Below, piece by piece: positions 34,202 through 42,912 of a stretch of 64,000 nt of DNA (position 1 is the stretch's first letter; every line of letters starts with the position of its first letter). The notes beneath the pieces were generated by a model. It was not told where the DNA came from and ran no database searches. It saw only the letters and a list, made by a program, of their open reading frames with translations. Source of the DNA: Streptomyces sp. DH12 (lineage in GTDB: Bacteria > Actinomycetota > Actinomycetes > Streptomycetales > Streptomycetaceae); contig NZ_JAHWGT010000009.1 of assembly GCF_020873895.1 (NCBI RefSeq), positions 1 through 64,000 of the forward strand, given 5' to 3'. The position numbers were made by a program, and so were the translations under genes.

Positions 34202-34441
34202 ATGGGCCTGGGCGGCTGCCTACTGCTCATCGCGGGAGGCGCGATCCTCACGTTCGCGACCGACTGGGAAGCCAGCGGCTTCAACCTGGACGTGGCAGGA
34301 CTCATCATGATGGCGGTCGGCCTCATCGGCGTCGCCGTCTACAGCAGCGTGCTGCGACGGCGCAGGGCGGTGGTACCGCCGGTCGCGCCGACCGTCGTCG
34401 AGACCACCGACCCCTACGGCCACGACGGCCGCGGACTCTGA
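34202..34441 (+). CDS. DUF6458-type small membrane protein
   Basis: A 79-residue protein with two membrane helices (GGCLLLIAGGAILTFATDW and VAGLIMMAVGLIGVAVYSSV) linked by a short loop, then a basic-to-polar C-terminal tail RRRRAVVPP. The MGLGGCLLLIAGGAILTFATDW start matches the actinobacterial DUF6458 family, whose function is unknown. A strong GGAGG lies 6-7 bases before the ATG. It is 82 bp downstream of the peptidase; a link is not known. Confidence 0.85.
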   Translation: MGLGGCLLLIAGGAILTFATDWEASGFNLDVAGLIMMAVGLIGVAVYSSVLRRRRAVVPPVAPTVVETTDPYGHDGRGL

Positions 34442-34526
34442 GCGCCGACCGCACGACGACGCCCACCACGCCCCCGGCGCCCACGCGGAAACATCCGCGA
34501 AAGGACCCCGGTGACACCGTGTGGGC

Positions 34527-34901
34527 ATGGTTCTGCCGGAACACCGAACGGCCCCCGTACGCCATCGGGGGCCGTCCCGAGGGAAGTTGCTCGCCGCCGG
34601 CGCGGCCGGACTGGCCACCCTGCTCGTCCTCGCCGGCGCGGGCATCTCCACGTACCACGAACGCCCGCCCTTCGGCGACGACATCGCCTACGAGTCGGGG
34701 TACGTCCAGGGGCTGCGCACCCGCCACCGCGACCTGACCGGGGAACGCGTGCGCGACCTGCTCCACGGCGGCTGCGCCCGCCTGCTACGCGACGGCCTGG
34801 CCGGCGAGAAGGCCGCCCTCGCACCCGACCGGTGGATCGCCGGCTGCCTCGACGGCGCCGCCGGGCGCCCCTCCGGCCACCAGGGACTCCTCGGCGGCTG
34901 A
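34527..34901 (+). CDS. Small membrane-anchored or secreted hypothetical protein
   Basis: A 124-residue protein. Basic residues 1-20 and a hydrophobic segment (KLLAAGAAGLATLLVLAGAG) form a signal anchor or peptide; the remaining ~85 residues are soluble with two cysteines (GGCARLL, AGCLDG) that could pair outside the cell. Codons are GC-rich as expected. The start is uncertain because the only ribosome-binding-like AAAGGA is 22 bases upstream; an in-frame GTG is at 34521. No family recognised. Confidence 0.6.
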   Translation: MVLPEHRTAPVRHRGPSRGKLLAAGAAGLATLLVLAGAGISTYHERPPFGDDIAYESGYVQGLRTRHRDLTGERVRDLLHGGCARLLRDGLAGEKAALAPDRWIAGCLDGAAGRPSGHQGLLGG

Positions 34902-35020
34902 CGAGGCGCCGGCCGCGCGGCCGACAACCGCGCGCGAGCCGGCCACGCGGCCGACGCCCTCCGCGAACCGGCCCCGGAGCCGCACCCCTCCGCGAAGCCG
35001 GCCCCGACGTACGCCGCCCG

Positions 35021-36856
35021 CTACGCGTCCAGGCCCGCCAGGATCAGCGGCAGACGGCTCGCGCCGCCCTCCACCACCTTCACCGGCACACCCCAGTCCT
35101 GCTGGTGCACATGGCACGCCGGGTACTCGTTCGCCGGGTCGTCGTCACACGACGCCGCCATCGCCGACACGTGCAGCACGCCCTCCGGCACCGACGGGTC
35201 GAGCTCGAGCTCCCGGAACAGGTCCGTGCCCGTCCCCGCGCCCGCCGCCAGCAGCTCCGGCGGCGTCGCCGACACCAGCAGCCGCGTCGACGGGCCGTAC
35301 CGCTCGTCCAGCTTCTGCCCCGCCGGCGCGCGGAACACCACGTCCAGCCGGAGCGACCCGGGCGCCACCTCCGTCGCCTCGCGCCGCGTGCGGTGCGCGA
35401 CCGCGTCCACCCGCACCGCCTCCTCCGGCAGCCGCAGCCGCGTCAACCGGTGCCGCGCCGACTCCACCACCACCACGTCCCCGCCGACCAGGACCGCGTC
35501 ACTCGGCTCCCGCAGGTCCGTCGCCAACGTGCTGACCTCACCGCTCGCCGGGTCGAAGCGGCGCAGCGCGTGGTTGTACGTGTCGCACACCGCCACCGAG
35601 CCGTCCGGCAGCGCCGTCACCCCCAGCGGGTGCTGGAGCAGCGCCTGCCCCGCGTCCCCGTCGCGGTGGCCGAAGTCGAACAGCCCCGTCCCCACCGCCG
35701 TGTGCACCGCGCCGTCCGCGTCGACCCACCGCAGCGCGCTCGTCTCCGAGTCCGCCACCCACAGCCGGTCCTCCGTCGCGGCCAGCCCCGAGGGCTGCGC
35801 GAACCACGCCTCGCCCGCCGGACCGTCCACCAGTCCCTCGTTCGTCGTACCCGCGACGGCCTCCACCGTGCCCGCCTCCGGGTCGTACGCCCACAGCTGG
35901 TGCACGCCCGCCATCGCGATCCACACGCGCCCCCGCCACCACGCCACGTCCCACGGCGACGACAGCGCCACCTCACGCGCCGCCCCCGACGTCGGCCGGC
36001 CCTGCATCCACTGCGCGCCCGTCCCGGCCAGCGTGGACACCTCACCGGTCACCGGGTCCAGCGCCCGCAGCGCGTGGTTCACCGTGTCGGCGACGACCAC
36101 CCGCCCGTCGGGCAGCAGGCACATCCCCTGCGGCTCGCTGAACCGCGCCGTCCCCGCGCCGCCGTCGACGAGCCCGCGCTCACCGTCGCCGTACCGCCGC
36201 ACCACCGTCTCCCCGTCGGCGGCCAGCTCGACCAGCCGGTGCCGGGTCGTGTCGGAGACCAGGAGGTTGCCCGACTCCAGGAGCAGCGCCTTCCCGGGGA
36301 AGCGCAGGTGCGTGGCGACCGGCTCGGGCGCCACGTACGGGCCGTCCCCGCGCCGCAGGGTCCCCTTCGCCCCGTGCTCCGCCTCCAACTCGGCCACCAG
36401 CGCCTCCAGCGCCCGCGCGTGCCCCTCGCCGGCGTGCTGCGCGACCACGTACCCCTCGGGGTCGATCACCACCAGCGTCGGCCAGGCCCGCACGGCGTAC
36501 TGCTTCCACGTCGCGAGCTCCGGGTCGTCCAGCACCGGGTGCTCCACCCCGTACCGCTCGACGGCGTCGACGACGGCCTGGTGCTCGGCCTCGTGCACGA
36601 ACTTCGGCGAGTGCACCCCGACGATCACCACGGTGTCGCGATGCTTCTCCTCCAGCTCCCGCAGCTCGTCGAGGACGTGCAGGCAGTTGATGCAGCAGAA
36701 CGTCCAAAAATCCAGAATCGCGATCTTGCCGCGCAGGTCGGCGAGGGTGAGTGCGGTTCCTCCCGTGTTGAGCCAGCCGCCCTTGCCGATCAGCTCGGGG
36801 GCGCGGACACGGGCACGGCGGGGCGCGGGGGCGGGCGCCGGGGCAGCATCGTTCAT
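35021..36856 (-). CDS. Thioredoxin-like/NHL-repeat protein (NHLRC2-like)
   Basis: A 611-residue protein. The N-terminal thioredoxin-like domain (about 20-160) has the motif DFWTFCCINCLHVLDEL, characteristic of the NHLRC2 type where the redox site is CCINC. Residues 175-500 are six NHL beta-propeller repeats (for example GMCLLPDGRVVVADTVNHALR), and the C-terminal ~100 residues are a beta domain ending in a Cys-containing ACHVHQQDW segment. Bacterial members are presumed cytoplasmic redox or scaffold proteins; function is undetermined. It ends a minus-strand group; the ~120-bp gap downstream carries short GCCGGCC/GCGGCCGAC repeats. Confidence 0.93.
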   Translation of the reverse strand: MNDAAPAPAPAPRRARVRAPELIGKGGWLNTGGTALTLADLRGKIAILDFWTFCCINCLHVLDELRELEEKHRDTVVIVGVHSPKFVHEAEHQAVVDAVERYGVEHPVLDDPELATWKQYAVRAWPTLVVIDPEGYVVAQHAGEGHARALEALVAELEAEHGAKGTLRRGDGPYVAPEPVATHLRFPGKALLLESGNLLVSDTTRHRLVELAADGETVVRRYGDGERGLVDGGAGTARFSEPQGMCLLPDGRVVVADTVNHALRALDPVTGEVSTLAGTGAQWMQGRPTSGAAREVALSSPWDVAWWRGRVWIAMAGVHQLWAYDPEAGTVEAVAGTTNEGLVDGPAGEAWFAQPSGLAATEDRLWVADSETSALRWVDADGAVHTAVGTGLFDFGHRDGDAGQALLQHPLGVTALPDGSVAVCDTYNHALRRFDPASGEVSTLATDLREPSDAVLVGGDVVVVESARHRLTRLRLPEEAVRVDAVAHRTRREATEVAPGSLRLDVVFRAPAGQKLDERYGPSTRLLVSATPPELLAAGAGTGTDLFRELELDPSVPEGVLHVSAMAASCDDDPANEYPACHVHQQDWGVPVKVVEGGASRLPLILAGLDA

Positions 36857-36922
36857 CCTTCAAGCTTGCCATCCGGGCGGGAGCGGCCCGCCACGGCCGT
36901 CCCGCCCCTCACGCCCCGGTGG

Positions 36923-37315
36923 TCACAGGGGCTTCAGCCGGGTGCGCAGCAGGCAGAACTCGTTGCCCTCCGGGTCGGCCAGGACGTACCAGCTCTCCGC
37001 GCCGCTCTGGCCGACGTCCGCGGGGCGCGCGCCGAGGGCGAGCAGGCGCTCCAGCTCGGCGTCCTGGTCGCGGTCGGTGGCGTTGACGTCGAAGTGCAGC
37101 CGCAGCTTGCGCGGCCGGGGGTCGCCGGTCGGGCCGAAGACGAGGACCGGCTGCGGGCCGCCGAAGCCGGTGTCCGGGGGGCCGATCGCGACGCTGCCGT
37201 CCGCCTCCCGCTCCAGTTCGACGTAGCCGAGGACGTCGCTCCAGAAGGCGGCCAGCCGGTCGGGGTCGGCGGCGTCGAGGACGAGTTCGCTGATGCGGCA
37301 CGCCACGGCCGTCAC
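36923..37315 (-). CDS. VOC/glyoxalase-like domain protein
   Basis: A 130-residue single-domain vicinal-oxygen-chelate protein. It begins with ISELVLDAADPDRLAAFWSDVLGY and ends with WYVLADPEGNEFCLL, which carries the conserved Glu and the final strand of VOC folds. Members include lactoylglutathione lyases, dioxygenases and antibiotic-binding proteins; the exact role is unknown. The GTG start (37315) overlaps the stop of the upstream nitrilase-fold gene by 4 bp (GTGA), indicating translational coupling. Confidence 0.88.
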   Translation of the reverse strand: MTAVACRISELVLDAADPDRLAAFWSDVLGYVELEREADGSVAIGPPDTGFGGPQPVLVFGPTGDPRPRKLRLHFDVNATDRDQDAELERLLALGARPADVGQSGAESWYVLADPEGNEFCLLRTRLKPL

Positions 37316-38127
37316 CGTCCCTCTCGGCGGGCGGCGGGCGCCGGGGGGAGGGGCAGGCCGAGGACGCGGTCCTTCAGGGCCGGGAACTGGTCGCGGGTCG
37401 CGGGGACGCGCGCCGGGTCCACCTCCGCGACGAGGACCTCCTCGCCGCGGCCCGCCTCCGCGAGGACCTCGCCCCACGGGTCGACCACCACGCTGTGGCC
37501 GGCCTGCTCCACGCCCGCGTGCGTGCCCGCCGTGCCGCAGGCCAGGACGTACGCCTGGTTCTCCACCGCCCGCGCGCGGGCCAGCAGGGACCAGTGCTCG
37601 CGGCGGCACTCGGGCCAGCCGGCCGGCACGACGAACGCGTGGGCGCCGGCGTCCACCAGGTTCCGGAACAGCTCGGGGAAGCGCAGGTCGTAACAGGTCG
37701 CCAGGCCGAACGGCAGCTTGGGGCAGGGCGCGACGGCCGGTTCGTCGCCGGCGGACATCAGCACCGCCTCGCCCTGGTCGAAGCCGAACCGGTGGATCTT
37801 GCGGTACGTCCGCACCAGCGTGCCGTCCGGGGAGAAGACGAGGGAGGTGTTGTACAGGCCCTCGGGGGCGCGTTCCACGATGGAGCCGGCGTGCAGCCAG
37901 ACCCGCGCCCCGGCCGCCGCCTCCGCCATCGCCTCGCGGGTCGGCCCGTCCAGCGTCTCGGCCTCCGCCGCGAACGACTCGTACGCGAAGGCGCCGACCG
38001 TCCACAGCTCCGGCAGGACCACGAGGTCCGACGCCGACTCCTCGCGGACGAGCGCCGCCGCGCGGCGCCTTCGGGCGTCGACCGTTTCGTCCGGGTTGAC
38101 CGCGATCTGGATCAGAGAGGCGCGCAC
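37312..38127 (-). CDS. Carbon-nitrogen hydrolase (nitrilase superfamily)
   Basis: A 271-residue amidohydrolase. The Glu-Lys-Cys triad is visible in VVLPELW (Glu ~42), TYRKIHRFGF (Lys ~110) and LATCYDLRFPELFR (Cys ~145). The closest type is omega-amidase/beta-alanine-type carbon-nitrogen hydrolases; the substrate is not deducible. It overlaps the downstream VOC gene by 4 bp. The ATG start lies about 176 bp from the divergent mycothiol-enzyme gene, and that gap contains possible promoter elements (TTGAGG, TACGAT). Confidence 0.92.
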   Translation of the reverse strand: MRASLIQIAVNPDETVDARRRRAAALVREESASDLVVLPELWTVGAFAYESFAAEAETLDGPTREAMAEAAAGARVWLHAGSIVERAPEGLYNTSLVFSPDGTLVRTYRKIHRFGFDQGEAVLMSAGDEPAVAPCPKLPFGLATCYDLRFPELFRNLVDAGAHAFVVPAGWPECRREHWSLLARARAVENQAYVLACGTAGTHAGVEQAGHSVVVDPWGEVLAEAGRGEEVLVAEVDPARVPATRDQFPALKDRVLGLPLPPAPAARREGR

Positions 38128-38303
38128 ACTACCACCGTCCTGGGCGTTGAGGCCGTCAATACGGGCCTACGATCGTCACACGAAAGCACTGCCGAGGGGC
38201 AGGCGGGGAGCGTACTGTTTCCTCCCGGGGGAACGCCCCCGGGCCCGGCCCCCCGGCAGACACACAGCACCCAGCCCGCGTACCAAGCCGCACGAGGGGT
38301 CCC

Positions 38304-39128
38304 GTGACCGTCCATCCCAGCCTCCAGACCTACGCCGACGCCTGGACCCACTCCGTCGAGGCGATAGCCGAGTTGGTGCAGTCGCTCGTCGAGGGCGAGT
38401 GGAACCGCGCCACCCCGTGCCCCGGCTGGTCGGTCCGGGACATCGTCTCCCACGTGATCGGCCTGGAGTGCGAGATGCTGGGCGACCCGCGGCCGATTCA
38501 CTCCCTGCCGCGCGATCTGTACCACGTGCGCAGTGACTTCGCCCGCTACATGGAGATGCAGGTCGATGTGCGCCGGCACCACACGGCGCCGGAGATGACG
38601 GCGGAGCTGGAGTACGTCCTGATCCGCCGGGCGCGAATGCTGCGCAACGAGAGCCGCTCCCCCGACACGCTCGTGCGGGCCCCGCTGGGCGCGGAGCAGA
38701 GCCTCGAAGTCGCCTACCGGATGCGGGCGTTCGACACCTGGGTGCACGAGCAGGACCTGCGCGTGGCGCTGGACCGGCCGGGCAACCTCGACTCGCCGGG
38801 CGCGTACGTGGTGCGGGACAGCCTCCTCGCCGTGCTGCCGAAGGTCGTCGCGAAGGACGCCGGGGCGCCGCCGAACACCGCGGTCGTCTTCGACGTCAGC
38901 GGCCCGGTGGAGTTCCTGCGCACGGTGCGGGTCGACGCGGAGGGCCGCGGCACGGTGGACGGCGCGCCGTCGCTGGGGCCGGCCGTCACGCTGGCGACGG
39001 ACTGGGAGACGTATGTGCGCCTCGCCTGCGGGCGGGTGCGGCCGGCCGCCGTGCGGGACCGGTTGAAGGTCGAGGGCGACGAGGAGCTGGCCGCCGCGAT
39101 CCTCGCGAACTTCGCCGTCACGCCCTGA
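38304..39128 (+). CDS. Maleylpyruvate isomerase-type mycothiol-dependent enzyme
   Basis: A 274-residue protein. The N-terminal DinB-like metal-binding domain has WNRATPCPGWSVRDIVSHVIGLE (His) and RAFDTWVHEQDLRVAL (His, Glu), the two conserved clusters of the actinobacterial MSH-dependent maleylpyruvate isomerase family; the C-terminal ~90 residues are an SCP2-like domain. Such enzymes use mycothiol, the actinobacterial thiol, in isomerisation or conjugation. GTG 38304 follows CGAGGGG. A possible promoter (TACGAT at 38168) is ~130 bases upstream. The physiological substrate is unknown. Confidence 0.92.
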   Translation: MTVHPSLQTYADAWTHSVEAIAELVQSLVEGEWNRATPCPGWSVRDIVSHVIGLECEMLGDPRPIHSLPRDLYHVRSDFARYMEMQVDVRRHHTAPEMTAELEYVLIRRARMLRNESRSPDTLVRAPLGAEQSLEVAYRMRAFDTWVHEQDLRVALDRPGNLDSPGAYVVRDSLLAVLPKVVAKDAGAPPNTAVVFDVSGPVEFLRTVRVDAEGRGTVDGAPSLGPAVTLATDWETYVRLACGRVRPAAVRDRLKVEGDEELAAAILANFAVTP

Positions 39129-39200
39129 CCGGGGCGGTGGCGGCGCCGGCCGGCGCTCGGCGGCGGCGGTGACGGTGCCTGACGGCGGCGGGCGCCGGCC

Positions 39201-40529
39201 TCACACCGGGACGTGCACCGCCTCGACGCGGCTCGCCACGAGCCGTTCGCGTTCGCGGCGGGCGGTGCGGGCGCGCAGGCGCAGTATCCGGGTGGTGCCC
39301 AGCGCCTGGAGGACGAAGACCGAGGAGAACGCCACCCGGTAGTCGCCGCCGGTGGCGTCCAGCAGGACGCCGACGGCGAACAGCGTCGTCATCGACGCGG
39401 TGAACCCGCCGATGTTGACGATGCCGGCGGCGGTGCCCTGGCGCTCCGGCGGGTTGGCGGGCCGGGCGAAGTCGAAGCCGATCATCGAGGCGGGACCGCA
39501 CGCGCCGAGGACCAGGCAGAGGGTGACCAGGAGCCACATCGGCGCGTGGGCGCCAGGGTGGGCGAGGGTGGCCGCCCACACGAGGGCCGTGGCCCCTATG
39601 GTGCCGAGCGCCAGGGGGGCGCGGGCCCGGTGGTGGCGAGCGATGAGCTGGCCGTACACCAGGCTCACCACCATGTTGGAGAGCACCACCACGGTGAGCA
39701 GTTCGCCGGCCCGGCCCCGCGACAGGCCCTGCGCCTCGACGAGGAACGGCATCCCCCACAGCAGCAGGAAGACCATGGCGGGGAACTGCGTGGTGAAGTG
39801 CACCCACATCCCGAGCCGGGTGCCGGGCTCCCGCCAGGCGGTGGCGATCTGGTGCCGTACGTAGGCGGCTCCGCCGTGCGGGACGGGCTTCGGGGCGGCG
39901 CCCTCGGGGTGGTCCTTCAGGAAGAGCAGGACGAGGACCAGGACGACCGCGCCGGCCCCGGCGCTGCCGGCGAAGGTGGCCGTCCAGCCCAGCTCCCCCA
40001 GCAGGCGGGCGAGGACGATCGTCGACAGGAGGTTGCCGATGACGCCGAAGAGCCCCGCGACCTGCGCGATCATCGGGCCGCGGCGGGCGGGGAACCAGCG
40101 GCTGCCCAGGCGCAGCACGGCGATGAAGGTCATGGCGTCGCCGCAGCCGAGCAGCGCGCGGGCGGCGAGGGCCGTGCCGTACGAGGGGGAGAGCGCGAAG
40201 CCCAGCTGCCCCGCGGTGAACAGCACGATGCCCAGCGTCAACACCCGGCGGGTGCCGAGCCGGTCGACCATGAGGCCGACGGGTATCTGCATGCCGGCGT
40301 AGACGAGCAGCTGGAGGATGGAGAACGCGGACAGCGCCGAGGCGTTGACGTGGAAGCGGTCGGCGGCGTCCAGCCCGGCCACGCCGAGGGAGGTGCGGAA
40401 GACGACGGCGACCAGGTACACCAGGACGCCGACGCCCCAGACGAGGACGGCGCGGCGGCCGCCCGGCGGGTCGGGCGGGGGCGCGGCGGGCGGCGGCGGG
40501 ACCGGGCGGGGCGAGGCGGGCGAACTCAC
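39201..40529 (-). CDS. MFS transporter
   Basis: A 442-residue transporter with 12 predicted helices of the major facilitator superfamily. The loop 2-3 motif GLMVDRLGTRRVLT is conserved, as is a proline-rich cytoplasmic N-tail. The nitrate/sugar-phosphate-like GFDFARPANPPERQGTAAGIVNIGGF segment in the second half resembles metabolite:proton symporters. The GTG start overlaps the GntR regulator stop by 4 bp, so the regulator most likely controls and is coupled to this transporter. Substrate unknown. Confidence 0.93.
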   Translation of the reverse strand: MSSPASPRPVPPPPAAPPPDPPGGRRAVLVWGVGVLVYLVAVVFRTSLGVAGLDAADRFHVNASALSAFSILQLLVYAGMQIPVGLMVDRLGTRRVLTLGIVLFTAGQLGFALSPSYGTALAARALLGCGDAMTFIAVLRLGSRWFPARRGPMIAQVAGLFGVIGNLLSTIVLARLLGELGWTATFAGSAGAGAVVLVLVLLFLKDHPEGAAPKPVPHGGAAYVRHQIATAWREPGTRLGMWVHFTTQFPAMVFLLLWGMPFLVEAQGLSRGRAGELLTVVVLSNMVVSLVYGQLIARHHRARAPLALGTIGATALVWAATLAHPGAHAPMWLLVTLCLVLGACGPASMIGFDFARPANPPERQGTAAGIVNIGGFTASMTTLFAVGVLLDATGGDYRVAFSSVFVLQALGTTRILRLRARTARRERERLVASRVEAVHVPV

Positions 40530-41185
40530 CGGTCTTCACCCCGGACCAGCACCTTCACCCGGCTGACGTGGGCGTGCACGCACCGCGCGGCACGCTCGGC
40601 GTCGCCGTCGCGGAGGGCCGCCAGGATCTCGGCGTGCTCGGCGATGTTCTTCGCGATGCGGTCGGGGTGGGCCTCCATGACGGCGACGCCCATGCGCAGC
40701 TGCCGGTCGCGGAGCTGGTCGTAGAGCTTGGAGAGGATCTGGTTGCCGGCGTGGCGCACGATCTCGGCGTGGAAGCAGCGATCCGCGACGGCGACCGCGC
40801 GCAGGTCGCCGTCGTGCGCGTGGCGCCGCTGCTCGTCCAGCAGCTCCTCCAGCCGCCCCAGGAGCGGCGCGGGCAGCGGTACGGCCCTGCGGACGGCGAA
40901 CTCCTCGACGAGGAGGCGCGTCTCGACGACGTCGGCGATCTCCTGGGCGGAGACGGCGAGGACGAGGGCGCCCTTCTTGGGGTAGAGCTTCAGCAGCCCT
41001 TCCATCTCCAGCTTCAGCAGGGCCTCGCGCACCGGGGTGCGGGAGACGCCGACGGCCTGGGCCAGCTCCCCTTCGGTGAGGAGCGTGCCGCCCTCGATGC
41101 GGCGGTCGAGGACCGCCTGCTTGACGTGGGCGTAGACGCGTTCGGCGGCGGGCGGCGAAGGGGGAGCGGGGGCGGCGGACGGCAT
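40526..41185 (-). CDS. GntR/FCD-family transcriptional regulator
   Basis: A 219-residue repressor. The winged helix-turn-helix is at residues about 15-75 (TEGELAQAVGVSRTPVREALLKLEMEGLL), and the FCD ligand domain follows, with the metal-site pattern of DRCFHAEIVRHAGN and HAEILAAL. FCD members respond to carboxylates such as pyruvate, lactate or gluconate. It is coupled to the following MFS transporter, probably its target. ATG 41185 is favoured because it lies 6 bases after a TAAGCT -10 box; GTG 41191 is in frame. Confidence 0.92.
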   Translation of the reverse strand: MPSAAPAPPSPPAAERVYAHVKQAVLDRRIEGGTLLTEGELAQAVGVSRTPVREALLKLEMEGLLKLYPKKGALVLAVSAQEIADVVETRLLVEEFAVRRAVPLPAPLLGRLEELLDEQRRHAHDGDLRAVAVADRCFHAEIVRHAGNQILSKLYDQLRDRQLRMGVAVMEAHPDRIAKNIAEHAEILAALRDGDAERAARCVHAHVSRVKVLVRGEDR

Positions 41186-41191
41186 GCGCAC

Positions 41192-41197
41192 AGCTTA
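41192..41197 (-). promoter_or_regulatory. -10 box TAAGCT for a probably leaderless GntR gene
   Basis: On the minus strand TAAGCT lies 6 bases before ATG 41185. An imperfect dyad TGCAA-CGTAC-TTGTA lies just upstream and could be the autoregulatory operator. Confidence 0.4.
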
Positions 41198-41325
41198 GAT
41201 ACAAGTACGTTGCACCAAAGGGCGTGTCCATGATGTGGACACGCCCGGCGTGCCCGGCTCACGCCCCGGCGGGGTACGGCCCGGCGGGGTACGGCCCCGG
41301 AGCGCGGACGGCCCCGGCCGGACGG

Positions 41326-41364
41326 CCGCAGGCCCCGGGCGCGTGGTGCGTCCGGGGCCTGCGG
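41326..41364 (-). terminator. 13-bp hairpin after bkd cluster 1
   Basis: Arms 41326-41338 and 41352-41364 pair perfectly, 67 bases after the E2 stop codon. Between it and the GntR gene is a short GGCCCGGCGGGGTAC direct repeat. Confidence 0.65.
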
Positions 41365-41430
41365 GCGGCGGGATGCCGGGGTGGGCGGCGGCGGTCCGGC
41401 GCGGGTGGCCGGGCCGCCGTCAGGCCGCCG

Positions 41431-42900
41431 TCACGCCCAGGTGATGAGGCGCTTCGGCTGCTCCAGTACCGCCGCGACGTCGGCCAGCACCTTCGAGCCG
41501 AGCTCGCCGTCGACCAGGCGGTGGTCGAAGGAGAGCGCCAGCGTGGTGACGTGGCGCGGCTTGACCTTGCCCTTGTGGACCCACGGCTGGAGCTTGATCG
41601 CGCCGACGGCGAGGATCGCCGACTCGCCGGGGTTGAGGATCGGCGTGCCGGTGTCGACGCCGAAGACGCCGACGTTGGTGATCGTCACCGTGCCGCCCTG
41701 CATGGCCGCCGGCGTGGTCCGGCCCTCGCGGGCCGTGGCGACCAGCTCGCCGAGCGCGGACGCCAGTTCGGGGAGGGTCTTGGCGTGCGCGTCCTTGATG
41801 TTCGGCACGATCAGACCGCGCGGGGTGGCGGCCGCGATGCCCAGGTTGACGTAGTGCTTGACCACGATCTCCTGGGCCGCCTCGTCCCAGAAGGCGTTGA
41901 CCTCGGGGTTGCGGCGGATCGCGACCAGCAGGGCCCGGGCGACGAGCAGCAGCGGGTTGACCCGCAGCCCCGCCATGTCCCGGTCCGCCTTCAGCTCCTC
42001 GACGAGCCGCATGGTGCGGGTGACGTCGACCGTGACGAACTCGGTGACGTGCGGCGCGGTGAACGCCGACGCGACCATGGCCTGCGCCGTGGCCTTCCGC
42101 ACGCCCTTGATCGGCACGCGGGTCTCCCGGGCGCCGGCCGCGACGGGCTCGGCCGCCGGGGCGGCCGCCGCGGGTCGGGGCTCCGCCGCGACGGGGGCGG
42201 CGGCCACCGCGGTGGCCTGCGGGGACACGGCGGCGGGCGGCTGCGCGGGGGCGGCCGCCTTGTGCACGTCCTCGCGGGTGACGATCCCGTCGGGGCCGGT
42301 CGGGACGACGGTCGCCAGGTCGACGCCGAGGTCCTTGGCCAGCTTCCGCACGGGCGGCTTGGCCAGCGGCTTGGCCTGCGGGACCGGCGCCACGGGCGCC
42401 GGCGCGTGGCCGTTCAGCTCGCCCTGCACCGCCGCCTGCGCGACGGGCGCCGCACCGGTGGCGGCGGCCTGCTTGCGCGGGCGCCGCTTGGTGGACGACG
42501 CGGCCACGCCGTAGCCGACGAGGACCGGCTGGCGGCCCTGCGGCTCGTCCTCCTCGGCGGCGGCCTGCGCCGGTGCGGGCGCGGCCGCGGCGGGCGCGGC
42601 CTGGGCCGGTGCCGGGACGGGGGCCTCCTGTGCGGCGGGCGCCTGCGGCGCCGCCCCACCGGGGGCCGTGTTCACGGAAATGATCACTTCGCCGACGTCG
42701 ACGGTCGTCCCCTCGGCGAAGCGCAGCTCGTGCACCAGGCCGTCGAACGGGATCGGCAGCTCCACCGCCGCCTTCGCCGTCTCCACCTCGCACACGACCT
42801 GGCCGTCGGTGACGGTGTCGCCGGGCTGGACGTACCACTTGAGGATCTCGGCCTCGGTGAGACCCTCGCCGACGTCCGGCATCTTGAACTCGCGGATCAC
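41431..42900 (-). CDS. bkdC: Branched-chain 2-oxoacid dehydrogenase E2 (lipoyl acyltransferase)
   Basis: A 489-residue core subunit. The lipoyl domain (1-80) carries the lipoylated Lys in VETAKAAVE; a long Ala/Pro linker (about 85-240) contains the peripheral-subunit-binding domain (VRKLAKDLGVDL); the catalytic acyltransferase domain (about 255-489) ends in the active-site motif SFDHRLVDGELG. It transfers isobutyryl, isovaleryl or 2-methylbutyryl groups to CoA, supplying primers for branched fatty acids and polyketides. GTG start with GAGGAGG upstream; third gene after E1alpha and E1beta. Confidence 0.96.
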   Translation of the reverse strand: MIREFKMPDVGEGLTEAEILKWYVQPGDTVTDGQVVCEVETAKAAVELPIPFDGLVHELRFAEGTTVDVGEVIISVNTAPGGAAPQAPAAQEAPVPAPAQAAPAAAAPAPAQAAAEEDEPQGRQPVLVGYGVAASSTKRRPRKQAAATGAAPVAQAAVQGELNGHAPAPVAPVPQAKPLAKPPVRKLAKDLGVDLATVVPTGPDGIVTREDVHKAAAPAQPPAAVSPQATAVAAAPVAAEPRPAAAAPAAEPVAAGARETRVPIKGVRKATAQAMVASAFTAPHVTEFVTVDVTRTMRLVEELKADRDMAGLRVNPLLLVARALLVAIRRNPEVNAFWDEAAQEIVVKHYVNLGIAAATPRGLIVPNIKDAHAKTLPELASALGELVATAREGRTTPAAMQGGTVTITNVGVFGVDTGTPILNPGESAILAVGAIKLQPWVHKGKVKPRHVTTLALSFDHRLVDGELGSKVLADVAAVLEQPKRLITWA

Positions 42901-42912
42901 GGGGTGTCCTCC